Source: Candidatus Wolfebacteria bacterium GWA1_42_9 (GTDB taxonomy: Bacteria; Patescibacteriota; Minisyncoccia; UBA6257; JAGOQP01). From it: a DNA stretch of 12,174 nt. Each line of letters opens with the position of its first letter. Within the stretch, counting starts at the first letter, position 1. The position numbers were made by a program, and so were the translations under genes. The notes under the pieces were generated by a model that worked only from the letters and a program-made list of their open reading frames with translations, made no database searches and had not been told where the DNA came from. Shown here in pieces: positions 1 through 5,431 of the stretch. Location: assembly GCA_001793775.1 (NCBI GenBank), contig MGIN01000015.1, forward strand, positions 1 to 12,174, read 5' to 3'.

Positions 1-1046
1 CCCAAGTTGATGCCTTGGATAAGCAGCTCAAAAAGTTAGATGAGGAAGAATCTTATTTTTCAAAAAACCTTGAAGAATTTAACAGTCGTTTTAAAGAGGC
101 CTTTTCCTGTCTGGAATCTTTGCGCCAGAAACTTCAATTTCTCGGGAAAGAAAAAGAAAGAGTCGTTTTTGAAGAGGAAAAAATCGCCTATCGGCTCGAC
201 GAGTTAAAAAACCAGATTCATTCCTTTGGCCGCCATTTTAAAACTTTTGAGGATTTGGCTTTAAGTGAGACGTTCAACGTTAGTTTTTCCGGGGAGGAAT
301 TAGAGCAGTCGGAAAGAAAGATTTTGAAGCTTCGGGGAGAATTAGCCAGTATTGGAGAGATTGACCAGTCTTTGGTTAAAGAAGCAGAGGAAGTGGAAGC
401 TCACCACAATTTTTTGGTTAAGGAATCAAAAGATTTATCTTTGGCGGTTGAGAATCTGGCTATTTTAATTAAGGAACTGGGAGACAAAATTTCCGGAGAA
501 TTCCGAAGTTCTTTTAGCAGAGTTAATGAAGAATTTCATAAGTTTTTCAGAATTATGTTTGGCGGCGGCCAGGCAAAGATGAAAATCATTTCTAAAGAAA
601 AAGTCATTGCCGGCGTCAATCCGGAGGATGAAAAAGAGATTCCGGAAGTCAGTCAGGAAGACAACGGGGAAGAGGAGATCGGGATAGATATTGACCTCTC
701 CATTCCTCAAAAGAAAATAAACAGTCTGGAAATGCTTTCGGGTGGAGAGAAAAGCCTTGTCTCTTTAGCGGTTCTTTTTGCTCTTATCTCTGTCAGTCCG
801 CCTCCTTTTCTGGTTTTGGACGAAGCGGATTCAGCCTTGGACGAGAAAAATTCTCGCCGCTTCTCTGAATTGGTCAAGACTTTCGCCAAAAATAGCCAAT
901 TTGTCATTGTTACCCATAACCGGGTAACGATGGAAGCGGCCGACGCTCTTTATGGGGTGACGATGGATGACACCGGTTCATCTAAAATATTATCCCTGCG
1001 GCTGGAGGACAAGGTAGTTTCCGACTACGCCCGTACCGGCAAATAG
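1..1046 (+). CDS. smc: Chromosome segregation ATPase SMC, C-terminal part (5' end cut by window edge)
   Basis: The frame is open to the left edge (first whole codon at 3), so this is the 3' end of a longer gene. The first ~170 residues are charged, heptad-rich coiled coil. The ATPase head follows: FGGG near 560, the ABC signature LSGGEK near 738-755, Walker B with FLVLDEADSALD near 808-843, and the switch region VTHNRVTMEAAD near 907-942. This order and the ending LYGVTM are typical of SMC rather than RecN or Rad50. In the family, the head dimerises on ATP and the ring organises and helps segregate the chromosome, usually with ScpA and ScpB. An acidic insert of about 25 residues (about 610-690) separates FGGG from the signature motif. 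The N-terminal Walker A and hinge lie outside the window. Confidence 0.93.
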   Translation, partial: QVDALDKQLKKLDEEESYFSKNLEEFNSRFKEAFSCLESLRQKLQFLGKEKERVVFEEEKIAYRLDELKNQIHSFGRHFKTFEDLALSETFNVSFSGEELEQSERKILKLRGELASIGEIDQSLVKEAEEVEAHHNFLVKESKDLSLAVENLAILIKELGDKISGEFRSSFSRVNEEFHKFFRIMFGGGQAKMKIISKEKVIAGVNPEDEKEIPEVSQEDNGEEEIGIDIDLSIPQKKINSLEMLSGGEKSLVSLAVLFALISVSPPPFLVLDEADSALDEKNSRRFSELVKTFAKNSQFVIVTHNRVTMEAADALYGVTMDDTGSSKILSLRLEDKVVSDYARTGK

Positions 1047-1069
1047 TTTGTTATTTGAAGTTATCAGCG

Positions 1070-1098
1070 TTGACTTCCGATTTGTTTCGTATTAGGAT
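1070..1098 (+). promoter_or_regulatory. Putative sigma70-type promoter for rpsP
   Basis: TTGACT (1070-1075) is followed by a 17-base spacer and TAGGAT (1093-1098). Transcription would start near 1105, leaving a leader of about 49 bases before the S16 start at 1154. It lies just after the smc stop. It also argues against an S16 start at 1055, which would be upstream of the promoter. Confidence 0.5.
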
Positions 1099-1153
1099 AT
1101 CCAGACTGTTTTATTTCAAAAAAGTAAGAAAAAAACACCTATTACCAAATAAT

Positions 1154-1579
1154 ATGTTAATGATTAAGCTGAGACCGGTAGGAAAGAAAAAGCAGATTTC
1201 CTTCAGAGTGGTGGTCGTCGATAAAAAATCCAAACTTAAGGGAAAATTTACCGATGATTTGGGTTGGTATAACGCTCACACCGATAAATTTTTTCTTGAT
1301 TCAAAAAAGGTAAAAAAATGGCTTTCTTTCGGAGTCCAGCCGACGGATTCTGTTCATAATCTTTTGGTCTCGGCAAAATTGATTGAAGATAAAAAAATTC
1401 CTGTTCATAAAAAGTCAAAGAAGGAGCCCATAAGTGAATCTGCTCGTGTAAGCGAGTCCGCCCCTGTTTCTGAAGAAACCAGCGTTCCGGAAGAATCTGT
1501 TTCTAGTACTGAACCAGCTCCTACTTCTCCGGAAGTTGTTTCAAGTGAGAATCCAACAATAGAGCTGGTAGCTGAATAA
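1154..1579 (+). CDS. rpsP: 30S ribosomal protein S16 with acidic C-terminal tail
   Basis: S16 is a small-subunit protein that binds 16S rRNA early in assembly. The start MLMIKLRPVGKKK matches the family N-terminus (MxKIRLxRxGxKK), so ATG 1154 (or 1160) is chosen over the longer open frame from 1055. The core runs through FRVVVVDKKSK, LGWYNAHTDKF and WLSFGVQPTDSVHNLL, about 85 residues in all. After it comes a tail of about 55 residues rich in Ser, Glu, Pro and Val with no predicted fold; such tails occur in S16 of many bacteria including Patescibacteria. No Shine-Dalgarno is visible. It opens the S16-KhpA-TrmD ribosomal gene order, but a GIY-YIG element sits before khpA and rimM is absent. 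Confidence 0.93.
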   Translation: MLMIKLRPVGKKKQISFRVVVVDKKSKLKGKFTDDLGWYNAHTDKFFLDSKKVKKWLSFGVQPTDSVHNLLVSAKLIEDKKIPVHKKSKKEPISESARVSESAPVSEETSVPEESVSSTEPAPTSPEVVSSENPTIELVAE

Positions 1580-1616
1580 TCTTCACTTTTATCAACTACA
1601 ACTTAAAAAGGTCGAG

Positions 1617-1924
1617 TATTTAACCCTCCCAACTTTTTAGACTGATGCCCTACCACTGTGTTTATGTGTTGAAAAGCAGAAGAGACGGCGATAACTATGT
1701 TGGGTGCACTAACAATCTCAAACTAAGACTAAAGAAATATAACCTAGGGCAAGCTTACTCCACAAAAAACAGGCGCCCGCTAGATTTGATTTACGCCGAG
1801 ACCTTTCTCAACCAGCAGGACGCCTACACCAGAGAAAAGTTTCTCAAAAGCGGTTGGGGTAAAAGCTACATAAAAAAAGTCCTAAAAAATTACTTTCGGT
1901 CTAAAAAGTTGGGAGGGTAAAGTA
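1617..1924. mobile_element. GIY-YIG cassette bounded by a long inverted repeat
   Basis: A perfect 20-base inverted repeat (left arm 1623-1642, ACCCTCCC...TTTAGAC; right arm 1899-1918) brackets the GIY-YIG gene. Allowing one mismatch and G-U pairs, the stem extends to 1617-1645 paired with 1896-1924. The right arm is inside the gene and encodes its last residues (SKKLGG), ending at the TAA stop. The left arm ends just before the ATG. No clear target-site duplication is visible. The shape resembles a minimal mobile cassette with terminal inverted repeats. Mobility is inferred, not seen. Confidence 0.6.
1645..1920 (+). CDS. Small single-domain GIY-YIG nuclease-family protein
   Basis: The 91-residue protein is one GIY-YIG domain. 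VYVLKS supplies the GIY strand, DNYVGCTNNLKLRLKKYN supplies YVG and the helix with the conserved Arg, and YTREKFLKSGWGKSYIK carries the likely metal-binding Glu. Stand-alone proteins of this type (UPF0213/URI-like) are common in Patescibacteria. Some relatives are endonucleases, but the target of this one is unknown. It interrupts the usual rpsP-khpA neighbourhood and lies inside a 20-base inverted repeat whose right arm encodes its C-terminus. No Shine-Dalgarno is seen. It could be a selfish nuclease cassette or a domesticated repair protein; the inverted repeat favours the former. Confidence 0.85.
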   Translation: MPYHCVYVLKSRRDGDNYVGCTNNLKLRLKKYNLGQAYSTKNRRPLDLIYAETFLNQQDAYTREKFLKSGWGKSYIKKVLKNYFRSKKLGG

Positions 1925-1937
1925 AAATCTGTTATTC

Positions 1938-2261
1938 ATGGAAAAATTCAGAGATCAAGAATTTCTTGAGTATCTGGTCAAATCTTTAGTGGACAACCCG
2001 GACGATGTGGCGGTTGAAAGAAAGATTGACGAAATGGGAGTCCTTTTGACTCTTAAAGTTAACAAAGCTGATATGGGCCAGATTGTTGGGCGACAAGGAT
2101 CAACCGCCAAAGCCATTCGCTCTCTTTTGAGAATTGTTGGCATGAAGAATAACGCCCGCGTCAATCTCAAGATTTTAGAGCCGGAAGGGTCAACCATGTC
2201 CTCTTCTAGAGCAGATTCTTCTAGAGTTGACCAGGCAGTGGAGGATATCAAAAACCTGTAA
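1938..2261 (+). CDS. khpA: KH-domain RNA-binding protein KhpA
   Basis: The 107-residue protein has one type II KH domain. LVKSLVDNPDDVAVE is the usual opening of KhpA, and GQIVGRQGSTAKAIRSLLRI contains the GxxG RNA-binding loop. KhpA is a small RNA chaperone that in Firmicutes pairs with KhpB/EloR to influence small-RNA action and cell elongation. Its usual position is between rpsP and rimM/trmD, as here. It is about 25 residues longer than the usual 75-80, with a Ser-rich, charged tail (STMSSSRADSSR...) after the KH fold. The start at 1938 gives the expected N-terminus; no Shine-Dalgarno is present. A hairpin terminator follows 30 bases after the stop. Confidence 0.9.
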   Translation: MEKFRDQEFLEYLVKSLVDNPDDVAVERKIDEMGVLLTLKVNKADMGQIVGRQGSTAKAIRSLLRIVGMKNNARVNLKILEPEGSTMSSSRADSSRVDQAVEDIKNL

Positions 2262-2290
2262 AGCAGGTTCACTGATTTACACCGATTTTA

Positions 2291-2323
2291 ATAAAATCCC
2301 CTTAATTGGGGATTTTATTTTTT
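2291..2323 (+). terminator. Rho-independent terminator after khpA
   Basis: An 11-base-pair perfect stem (2291-2301 with 2308-2318, core ATCCCC/GGGGAT) with a 6-base loop is followed by a T run. It ends the rpsP-khpA unit and separates it from trmD, which has its own promoter. Confidence 0.85.
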
Positions 2324-2332
2324 GTCATTTAC

Positions 2333-2361
2333 TTTCAACTTTTAACTTTCTGCTTTATACT
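2333..2361 (+). promoter_or_regulatory. Putative promoter giving a leaderless trmD mRNA
   Basis: A good -10 box, TATACT (2356-2361), ends 7 bases before the trmD ATG at 2369, with a weak -35 (TTTCAA, 2333-2338) 17 bases upstream. Transcription would begin at or next to the start codon. The preceding terminator makes a separate promoter necessary. Confidence 0.45.
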
Positions 2362-2368
2362 TGTTTCT

Positions 2369-3070
2369 ATGACTTTCCACATCCTTTCCGTTTTCCCTAA
2401 GGTTTTTGACGAATATTTTCAGTCGTCTGTTTTAGGACGGGCCCGAAGAAAAGGGATTATAAAAATCAAAAGCTACAATCTGCGGGATTGGGCAGCCGAC
2501 AAGCGCCGGACGATCGATGATCGACCGTTTGGCGGAGGACCGGGAATGGTACTCGGAATTGCTCCAATATATAAAGGAGTAGAAAGTATAAAGTATAAAG
2601 CGAGCGGAGCGAAGTCCCGTAGTGAACGAAGTTCTACCACTGGGATTAAAAGTAAAAAGTTAAAAGTTAGAACTATACTTTTTAGCACCAGAGGAAAAAA
2701 GTTTGACAGTAAAACAGCCAAACGGCTGTCAAAATACAATCATTTGATTTTAATTTGCGGCAGATATGAAGGAGTGGACGAAAGAGTAGCTCAATATATC
2801 GCCGACGAAGAAATTTCTGTAGGAGATTTTGTTCTCTCTGGAGGGGAAATTCCGGCGATGATTGTTGTTGACGCTGTTTCCCGGATGATAAAGGGGGTTT
2901 TGGGAAAAAACGAGTCGTTGGAAGAAAAAAAGGGAAGCTACCCGGTCTATACCCGCCCCGAGATTTTCTTTCCTAATAGAAAGAATAAGAAAAAAGCATG
3001 GAAAGTTCCCCAGGTACTCTTGTCGGGCAATCATAAAAAAATAGAGGAGTGGAGAAAGAACAACGAATAA
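2369..3070 (+). CDS. trmD: tRNA (guanine37-N1)-methyltransferase TrmD, divergent
   Basis: TrmD methylates G37 next to the anticodon using S-adenosylmethionine, which prevents frameshifting. The start MTFHILSVFPKVF fits the family; a longer frame from 2306 would begin inside the terminator. Family landmarks are DDRPFGGGPGMV, the knot motifs CGRYEGVDERV and VGDFVLSGGEIPAM, then SRMIKGVLG, YTRPE and VLLSGNH. Three oddities stand out. A short repeat at about 2600-2645 adds ~17 residues between GIAPIYKGV and RTILFSTRGKKF. The loop between SRMIKGVLG and YTRPE is 7-8 residues shorter than in E. coli and lacks the DSF motif with the proposed catalytic Asp169. The protein also stops at EEWRKNNE, about 20 residues short of the usual C-terminus. 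Family identity is secure; full activity is less certain. Confidence 0.92.
   Translation: MTFHILSVFPKVFDEYFQSSVLGRARRKGIIKIKSYNLRDWAADKRRTIDDRPFGGGPGMVLGIAPIYKGVESIKYKASGAKSRSERSSTTGIKSKKLKVRTILFSTRGKKFDSKTAKRLSKYNHLILICGRYEGVDERVAQYIADEEISVGDFVLSGGEIPAMIVVDAVSRMIKGVLGKNESLEEKKGSYPVYTRPEIFFPNRKNKKKAWKVPQVLLSGNHKKIEEWRKNNE
2600..2645 (+). repeat. Short palindromic repeat inserted in frame in trmD
   Basis: This stretch is a GC-richer island in an AT-rich context (flanks AAAGTATAAAG and TTAAAAGTAAAAAG). It contains GAGCGGAGCGAAG and an imperfect hairpin GTAGTGAACGAAGTTCTAC. It is translated as the extra loop ASGAKSRSERSSTTGI of TrmD. It resembles in-frame palindromic elements known from other bacteria. 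Confidence 0.5.
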
Positions 3071-3103
3071 TTTAACTCACAACCAACCACTAACGACTAA
3101 AAT

Positions 3104-3161
3104 AGCAATATTTCCAATTTCATAATTATCGGTTGTCTGTTGTTAGTTAATGAATATTGCT
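3104..3161 (+). other. Large-loop inverted repeat between trmD and rpsB
   Basis: AGCAATATT (3104-3112) pairs with AATATTGCT (3153-3161) around a 40-base loop, followed by a T-rich stretch. It could act as a weak terminator for trmD. The right arm overlaps the proposed rpsB -35 box. Confidence 0.35.
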
Positions 3162-3185
3162 TTTCTTTTTGTTTTTAGATATACT
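3157..3185 (+). promoter_or_regulatory. Putative rpsB promoter
   Basis: TTGCTT (3157-3162), a 17-base spacer and TATACT (3180-3185). Transcription would start near 3192, giving a leader of about 130 bases that opens with a hairpin and ends with a GGCAGG repeat block before the S2 start. Confidence 0.45.
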
Positions 3186-3191
3186 CTTTTT

Positions 3192-3212
3192 GTGCGAAAA
3201 GGTCGCACTTTT
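3192..3212 (+). promoter_or_regulatory. Hairpin plus T-run at the 5' end of the rpsB leader
   Basis: GTGCGA (3192-3197) pairs with TCGCAC (3203-3208) over a 5-base loop, followed by TTTTATTT. It begins exactly where the proposed transcript would start. It may be a 5' stabilising hairpin, an attenuator or an S2-responsive leader. Only the stem is seen; the role is inferred. Confidence 0.35.
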
Positions 3213-3244
3213 ATTTAGTTTATCTACTAACTACCAATTAGGTA

Positions 3245-3304
3245 CGCCTGCCTGCCGCCTGCCTGCCGGTAGGCAGGGTAGGCAGGGTAGGCAGGGTAGG
3301 CAGG
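3245..3304. repeat. GGCAGG palindromic block with four tandem 9-mers
   Basis: GTAGGCAGG occurs four times in perfect tandem (3269-3277, 3278-3286, 3287-3295, 3296-3304). The left side (3245-3268, CCTGCCTGCC type) is its inverted complement, so the block can fold into alternative GC-rich hairpins. It lies 17 bases before the S2 start codon. Related GGCAGG repeats occur near 6701-6750, 6825-6841 and 8578-8617. Confidence 0.8.
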
Positions 3305-3321
3305 AATATACCAATAAAGCC

Positions 3322-4089
3322 ATGAATGATACTGACCAGAAAAATATTCCTTCGAGCGAGCTTTCTTCGGAAAGCGATTTGGCGGTAGAAGATTTTGCCG
3401 CTCTTAGCAGCCAGGATGAATCTCTGATTATCGAAATGGCTAAAGCCGGCGTTCTTTACGGCCACAAAAAATCAAGAAAGAACCCTTCTTTCGAAAAGTA
3501 TGTTTTCACTACCAGAAACGGAGTGGAGGTGATTGACCTTTCTTTAACCCTTAAGGCTATTGATGAGATTTCGCAGTTTATCAAGAAAAGTTTGGAGGAA
3601 AGGAAAAGTTTTCTGATTATCGGCACCCAGCCGGCCGCCAGAGAATCAATTATTAACTTAGCCGGTGCTTTGGGAGGTTCTTCTTATGTGGTTAACAAAT
3701 GGATTGGAGGTTTAATCACCAATTTTTCCGTTTTATATAAGAGAATTGAATACTACAAGAAGAGAAAAAAAGATCTCCAGGAAAAAAGATTTGAGGGTTA
3801 CACCAAGAAAGAAAAACTACTTATTTCTCGGGAAGTGGAAAAAATGGGAGAAAGATTTCTGGGATTAGAAGAATATACCAAAATTCCTGATATCGTCTTT
3901 GTTATCGATTCTTCTTTAAAAGGGCATAAAACGGTCATCCGGGAAGCTCAAAAGAAAAAAATTACTCTTGTGGGTATTATTGATAACGACGATAATCCCA
4001 GAGAGTTTGATTACCTTATCCCGGCCAACGATCACTCCAAACCCTCTATCAACTGGGTAGTCTCAAAAATTATTGAGAAGATTAAGTAG
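3322..4089 (+). CDS. rpsB: 30S ribosomal protein S2
   Basis: S2 joins the small subunit late and, with S1, contacts mRNA. The 255-residue protein matches the family: MAKAGVLYGHKKSRKNP near residue 42, VEVIDLSLTLKAIDE, IIGTQPAARESI, VNKWIGGLITNFSVLYKRI, and KIPDIVFVIDSSLKGHKTVIREAQKKKITLVGIIDNDDNP near the end. ATG 3322 is chosen because the longer open frame from 3157 would run through the promoter, the leader hairpin and the GGCAGG repeats. Even so, about 35 acidic residues (MNDTDQKNIPSSELSSESD...) precede the normal S2 start. No Shine-Dalgarno is present. The tsf gene follows after 54 bases, the standard rpsB-tsf pairing. Confidence 0.95.
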   Translation: MNDTDQKNIPSSELSSESDLAVEDFAALSSQDESLIIEMAKAGVLYGHKKSRKNPSFEKYVFTTRNGVEVIDLSLTLKAIDEISQFIKKSLEERKSFLIIGTQPAARESIINLAGALGGSSYVVNKWIGGLITNFSVLYKRIEYYKKRKKDLQEKRFEGYTKKEKLLISREVEKMGERFLGLEEYTKIPDIVFVIDSSLKGHKTVIREAQKKKITLVGIIDNDDNPREFDYLIPANDHSKPSINWVVSKIIEKIK

Positions 4090-4143
4090 AGTTAAATTAA
4101 GAGTGTTTAAATATTTATATATTTAGACTTGAAACTAACAAAC

Positions 4144-4587
4144 ATGAACACTTCCGATGTAGCCAAGCTTCGGGAAGAAACCGGTGCCGGGGTGATGGAT
4201 TGCCAAAGGGCGTTGAAAGACGCCGCCGGTGACTTTGAAAAAGCTAAACAACTGATTATTGAAAGAGGGGCGGATAAAGCTACCAAGAGAGCCGAGAGAA
4301 AGACCGGTTCGGGGACTTTAGCTTCTTACCTTCATAACGGGAGGATTGGTGTTTTGGTTGAGGTTAGGTGTGAAACTGATTTTGTCGCCCAAAACAGCGT
4401 CTTTCAAGAATTGGCTCACCAAATAGCCATGCAAATTGCCTCAATGGATCCTTCCGATATTACTGCGCTGATGGAACAATTATACGTTAAAGATGAATCT
4501 CTCAAAATCTCCGACTTGGTCAATCAGGCCATCGCCAAGACGGGAGAGAATATAAGAATTGAGAGATTTTGTAGGTACGAGATATAA
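4144..4587 (+). CDS. tsf: Elongation factor Ts, short form
   Basis: EF-Ts removes GDP from EF-Tu. The N-terminal UBA-like domain is clear (VAKLREETGAGVMDCQRALKDAAGDFEKA, residues 4-32), followed by GADKATKRAERKTGSG and the family signature CETDFVAQN. At 147 residues it is much shorter than the E. coli protein (283): after one core domain (HQIAMQIASMDP...) it ends, so the second core subdomain and coiled coil are missing. Short EF-Ts also occurs in Thermus. ATG 4144 gives the usual N-terminus; a TTG at 4129 in the same frame is the alternative. The hairpin after the stop suggests the rpsB-tsf unit ends here; pyrH and frr, often next, are not in the window. Confidence 0.95.
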   Translation: MNTSDVAKLREETGAGVMDCQRALKDAAGDFEKAKQLIIERGADKATKRAERKTGSGTLASYLHNGRIGVLVEVRCETDFVAQNSVFQELAHQIAMQIASMDPSDITALMEQLYVKDESLKISDLVNQAIAKTGENIRIERFCRYEI

Positions 4588-4592
4588 AGGGC

Positions 4593-4623
4593 TTTGTCTC
4601 CGACGTTATGTCGGAGGAACAAA
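4593..4623 (+). terminator. Hairpin after tsf, probable terminator
   Basis: CTCCGAC (4598-4604) pairs perfectly with GTCGGAG (4610-4616) over a 5-base loop. After a 2-base bulge, TTTGT (4593-4597) pairs with ACAAA (4619-4623). The T run after it is short (CTTTT), so termination is likely but not textbook. Confidence 0.6.
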
Positions 4624-4630
4624 ACTTTTA

Positions 4631-4746
4631 CCCCCCTCTCACCTATTGTAATAAAATTTGGACAATAAGATAAAGATAAAGCCGTTAGGCGGCTAGCGCA
4701 TCTTTTTTGGAACTAATACACAAATATTGCTACAATAGGTGAGGGG
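4631..4746. repeat. 116-bp element with inverted ends between tsf and the membrane protein gene
   Basis: The left end (4631-4650, CCCCTCTCACCTATTGTA type) and right end (4731-4746, TACAATAGGTGAGGGG) are inverted copies: 12 bases pair perfectly, then 4 more after a 2-base bulge. The interior is AT-rich apart from a small hairpin at 4680-4694 (AGCCG...CGGCT). It encodes nothing. It could be a miniature inverted-repeat element or a structured RNA. The right arm contains the -10 box of the proposed promoter for the next gene. Confidence 0.55.
4707..4736 (+). promoter_or_regulatory. Extended -10 promoter inside the inverted-repeat element
   Basis: TTGGAA (4707-4712), 18 bases, then TGCTACAAT with the -10 at 4731-4736 and the extended TG motif before it. 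Transcription would start near 4743, about 50 bases before the membrane protein start. Confidence 0.5.
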
Positions 4747-4792
4747 ATGCTCAATTTTATAATTATTTGCTCCGCTCACAAACAAAATTGGC

Positions 4793-5149
4793 ATGTTCTA
4801 CTTCATTTCTGAATTAATACTCTTCATCAGCTTAGGGGTGATGATTTTTGTTCTTGCCAGAAAACTTCCGGTCATTCAGGAAAATTCTTTAGAAACAACT
4901 CCTTCTTCATCGAAGGAAAAGAAGAGCTTTTTTCATTTCCGGTGGGTTGAAATTTTGGATAAGAAATTTGCCTTCTTTCTGGCTGTTGTTTTGAGAAGGT
5001 TTAAACTGATGGTGATGAAATTGGACAATTTTATCAGCCGCCATTTGGAGAGAATCAAAGAAAAAAGCAATGGCCAGGAAAATCAGGAGCACGTCATAAA
5101 AGAGATCCATTCTTCTTCTGAAAACAGCGATCAGGAACCTCCAGAATAA
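4793..5149 (+). CDS. Small membrane-anchored protein, function unknown
   Basis: The 118-residue protein begins with one strong transmembrane helix (FISELILFISLGVMIFVLA, residues 4-22). A short Ser/Thr linker follows, then a basic region with a second, less hydrophobic stretch (FAFFLAVVLRRFKLMVMKL, residues 59-77), and a charged, probably disordered tail rich in Glu, Asn and Ser. No family is recognised. The first helix suggests anchoring in the cytoplasmic membrane with most of the protein in the cytoplasm, based on the positive residues after the helix. It has its own promoter within the upstream inverted-repeat element and its own strong terminator, whose stem begins in the stop codon, so it is probably a single-gene unit. 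Base composition matches the AT-rich core genes. Confidence 0.7.
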   Translation: MFYFISELILFISLGVMIFVLARKLPVIQENSLETTPSSSKEKKSFFHFRWVEILDKKFAFFLAVVLRRFKLMVMKLDNFISRHLERIKEKSNGQENQEHVIKEIHSSSENSDQEPPE

Positions 5150-5190
5150 AATTAAAAATCCGATTGTTTTATAATCGGATTTTTAATTTT
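5148..5190. terminator. Bidirectional terminator between the membrane protein gene and rpmG
   Basis: A perfect 18-base-pair stem (5148-5165 with 5173-5190, centre ATCCGATT/AATCGGAT) has long A and T flanks, so it has a T run on either strand. It serves the rightward gene at 4793 and the leftward rpmG. Its left arm overlaps the TAA stop of the membrane protein gene. Confidence 0.85.
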
Positions 5191-5212
5191 CACAGTTGGT
5201 TTTGTGTTATTG

Positions 5213-5383
5213 TTACTTTTTTGTTTCTGTGTGCTTGGTGTGTTTTCGGCACCACTTGCAGTATTTTTTTAGCTCCAGCTTCTTTTCCACCGTTTTTTTA
5301 TTTTTTCGGGTATAGTAATTGATTCTCTTGCAATTACCGCATCTTATTTTTATCATATTTTCCGAAAACTTGGATTTGGGCAT
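5213..5383 (-). CDS. rpmG: 50S ribosomal protein L33
   Basis: This 56-residue protein was translated by eye: MPKSKFSENMIKIRCGNCKR... and ...LKKYCKWCRKHTKHTETKK. L33 is a small large-subunit protein near the E site. The layout fits the family: CGNC, then RINYYTRKNK, then LELKKYCKWCRKHTKH. Both CxxC pairs are kept, so this is the zinc-binding (C+) form. The start ATG at 5383 has no Shine-Dalgarno. It lies 42 bases after tRNA-Thr(GGT), and in many bacteria rpmG sits near tRNA-Trp and tRNA-Thr genes and secE, so the setting is normal. It ends at the shared terminator. Confidence 0.92.
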   Translation of the reverse strand: MPKSKFSENMIKIRCGNCKRINYYTRKNKKTVEKKLELKKYCKWCRKHTKHTETKK

Positions 5384-5402
5384 ATTTTATTTAGATTCTA
5401 CG

Positions 5403-5431
5403 ATTATAACCTTTATCTTTATCTGAGCCAA
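5403..5431 (-). promoter_or_regulatory. Putative rpmG promoter overlapping the tRNA-Thr 3' end
   Basis: On the minus strand, TATAAT (5408-5403) is preceded by a 17-base spacer and TTGGCT (5431-5426). The -35 is part of the tRNA acceptor stem and discriminator. The start would be near 5396, about 13 bases before the L33 ATG. Confidence 0.5.

Noticed and set aside
3245..3304. CRISPR-like array
   Set aside because: The 9-base units are directly adjacent with no spacers, and no cas genes are present.
3157..3321. N-terminal extension of S2
   Set aside because: It would translate through the predicted promoter, leader hairpin and GGCAGG repeats; the family core begins far downstream.
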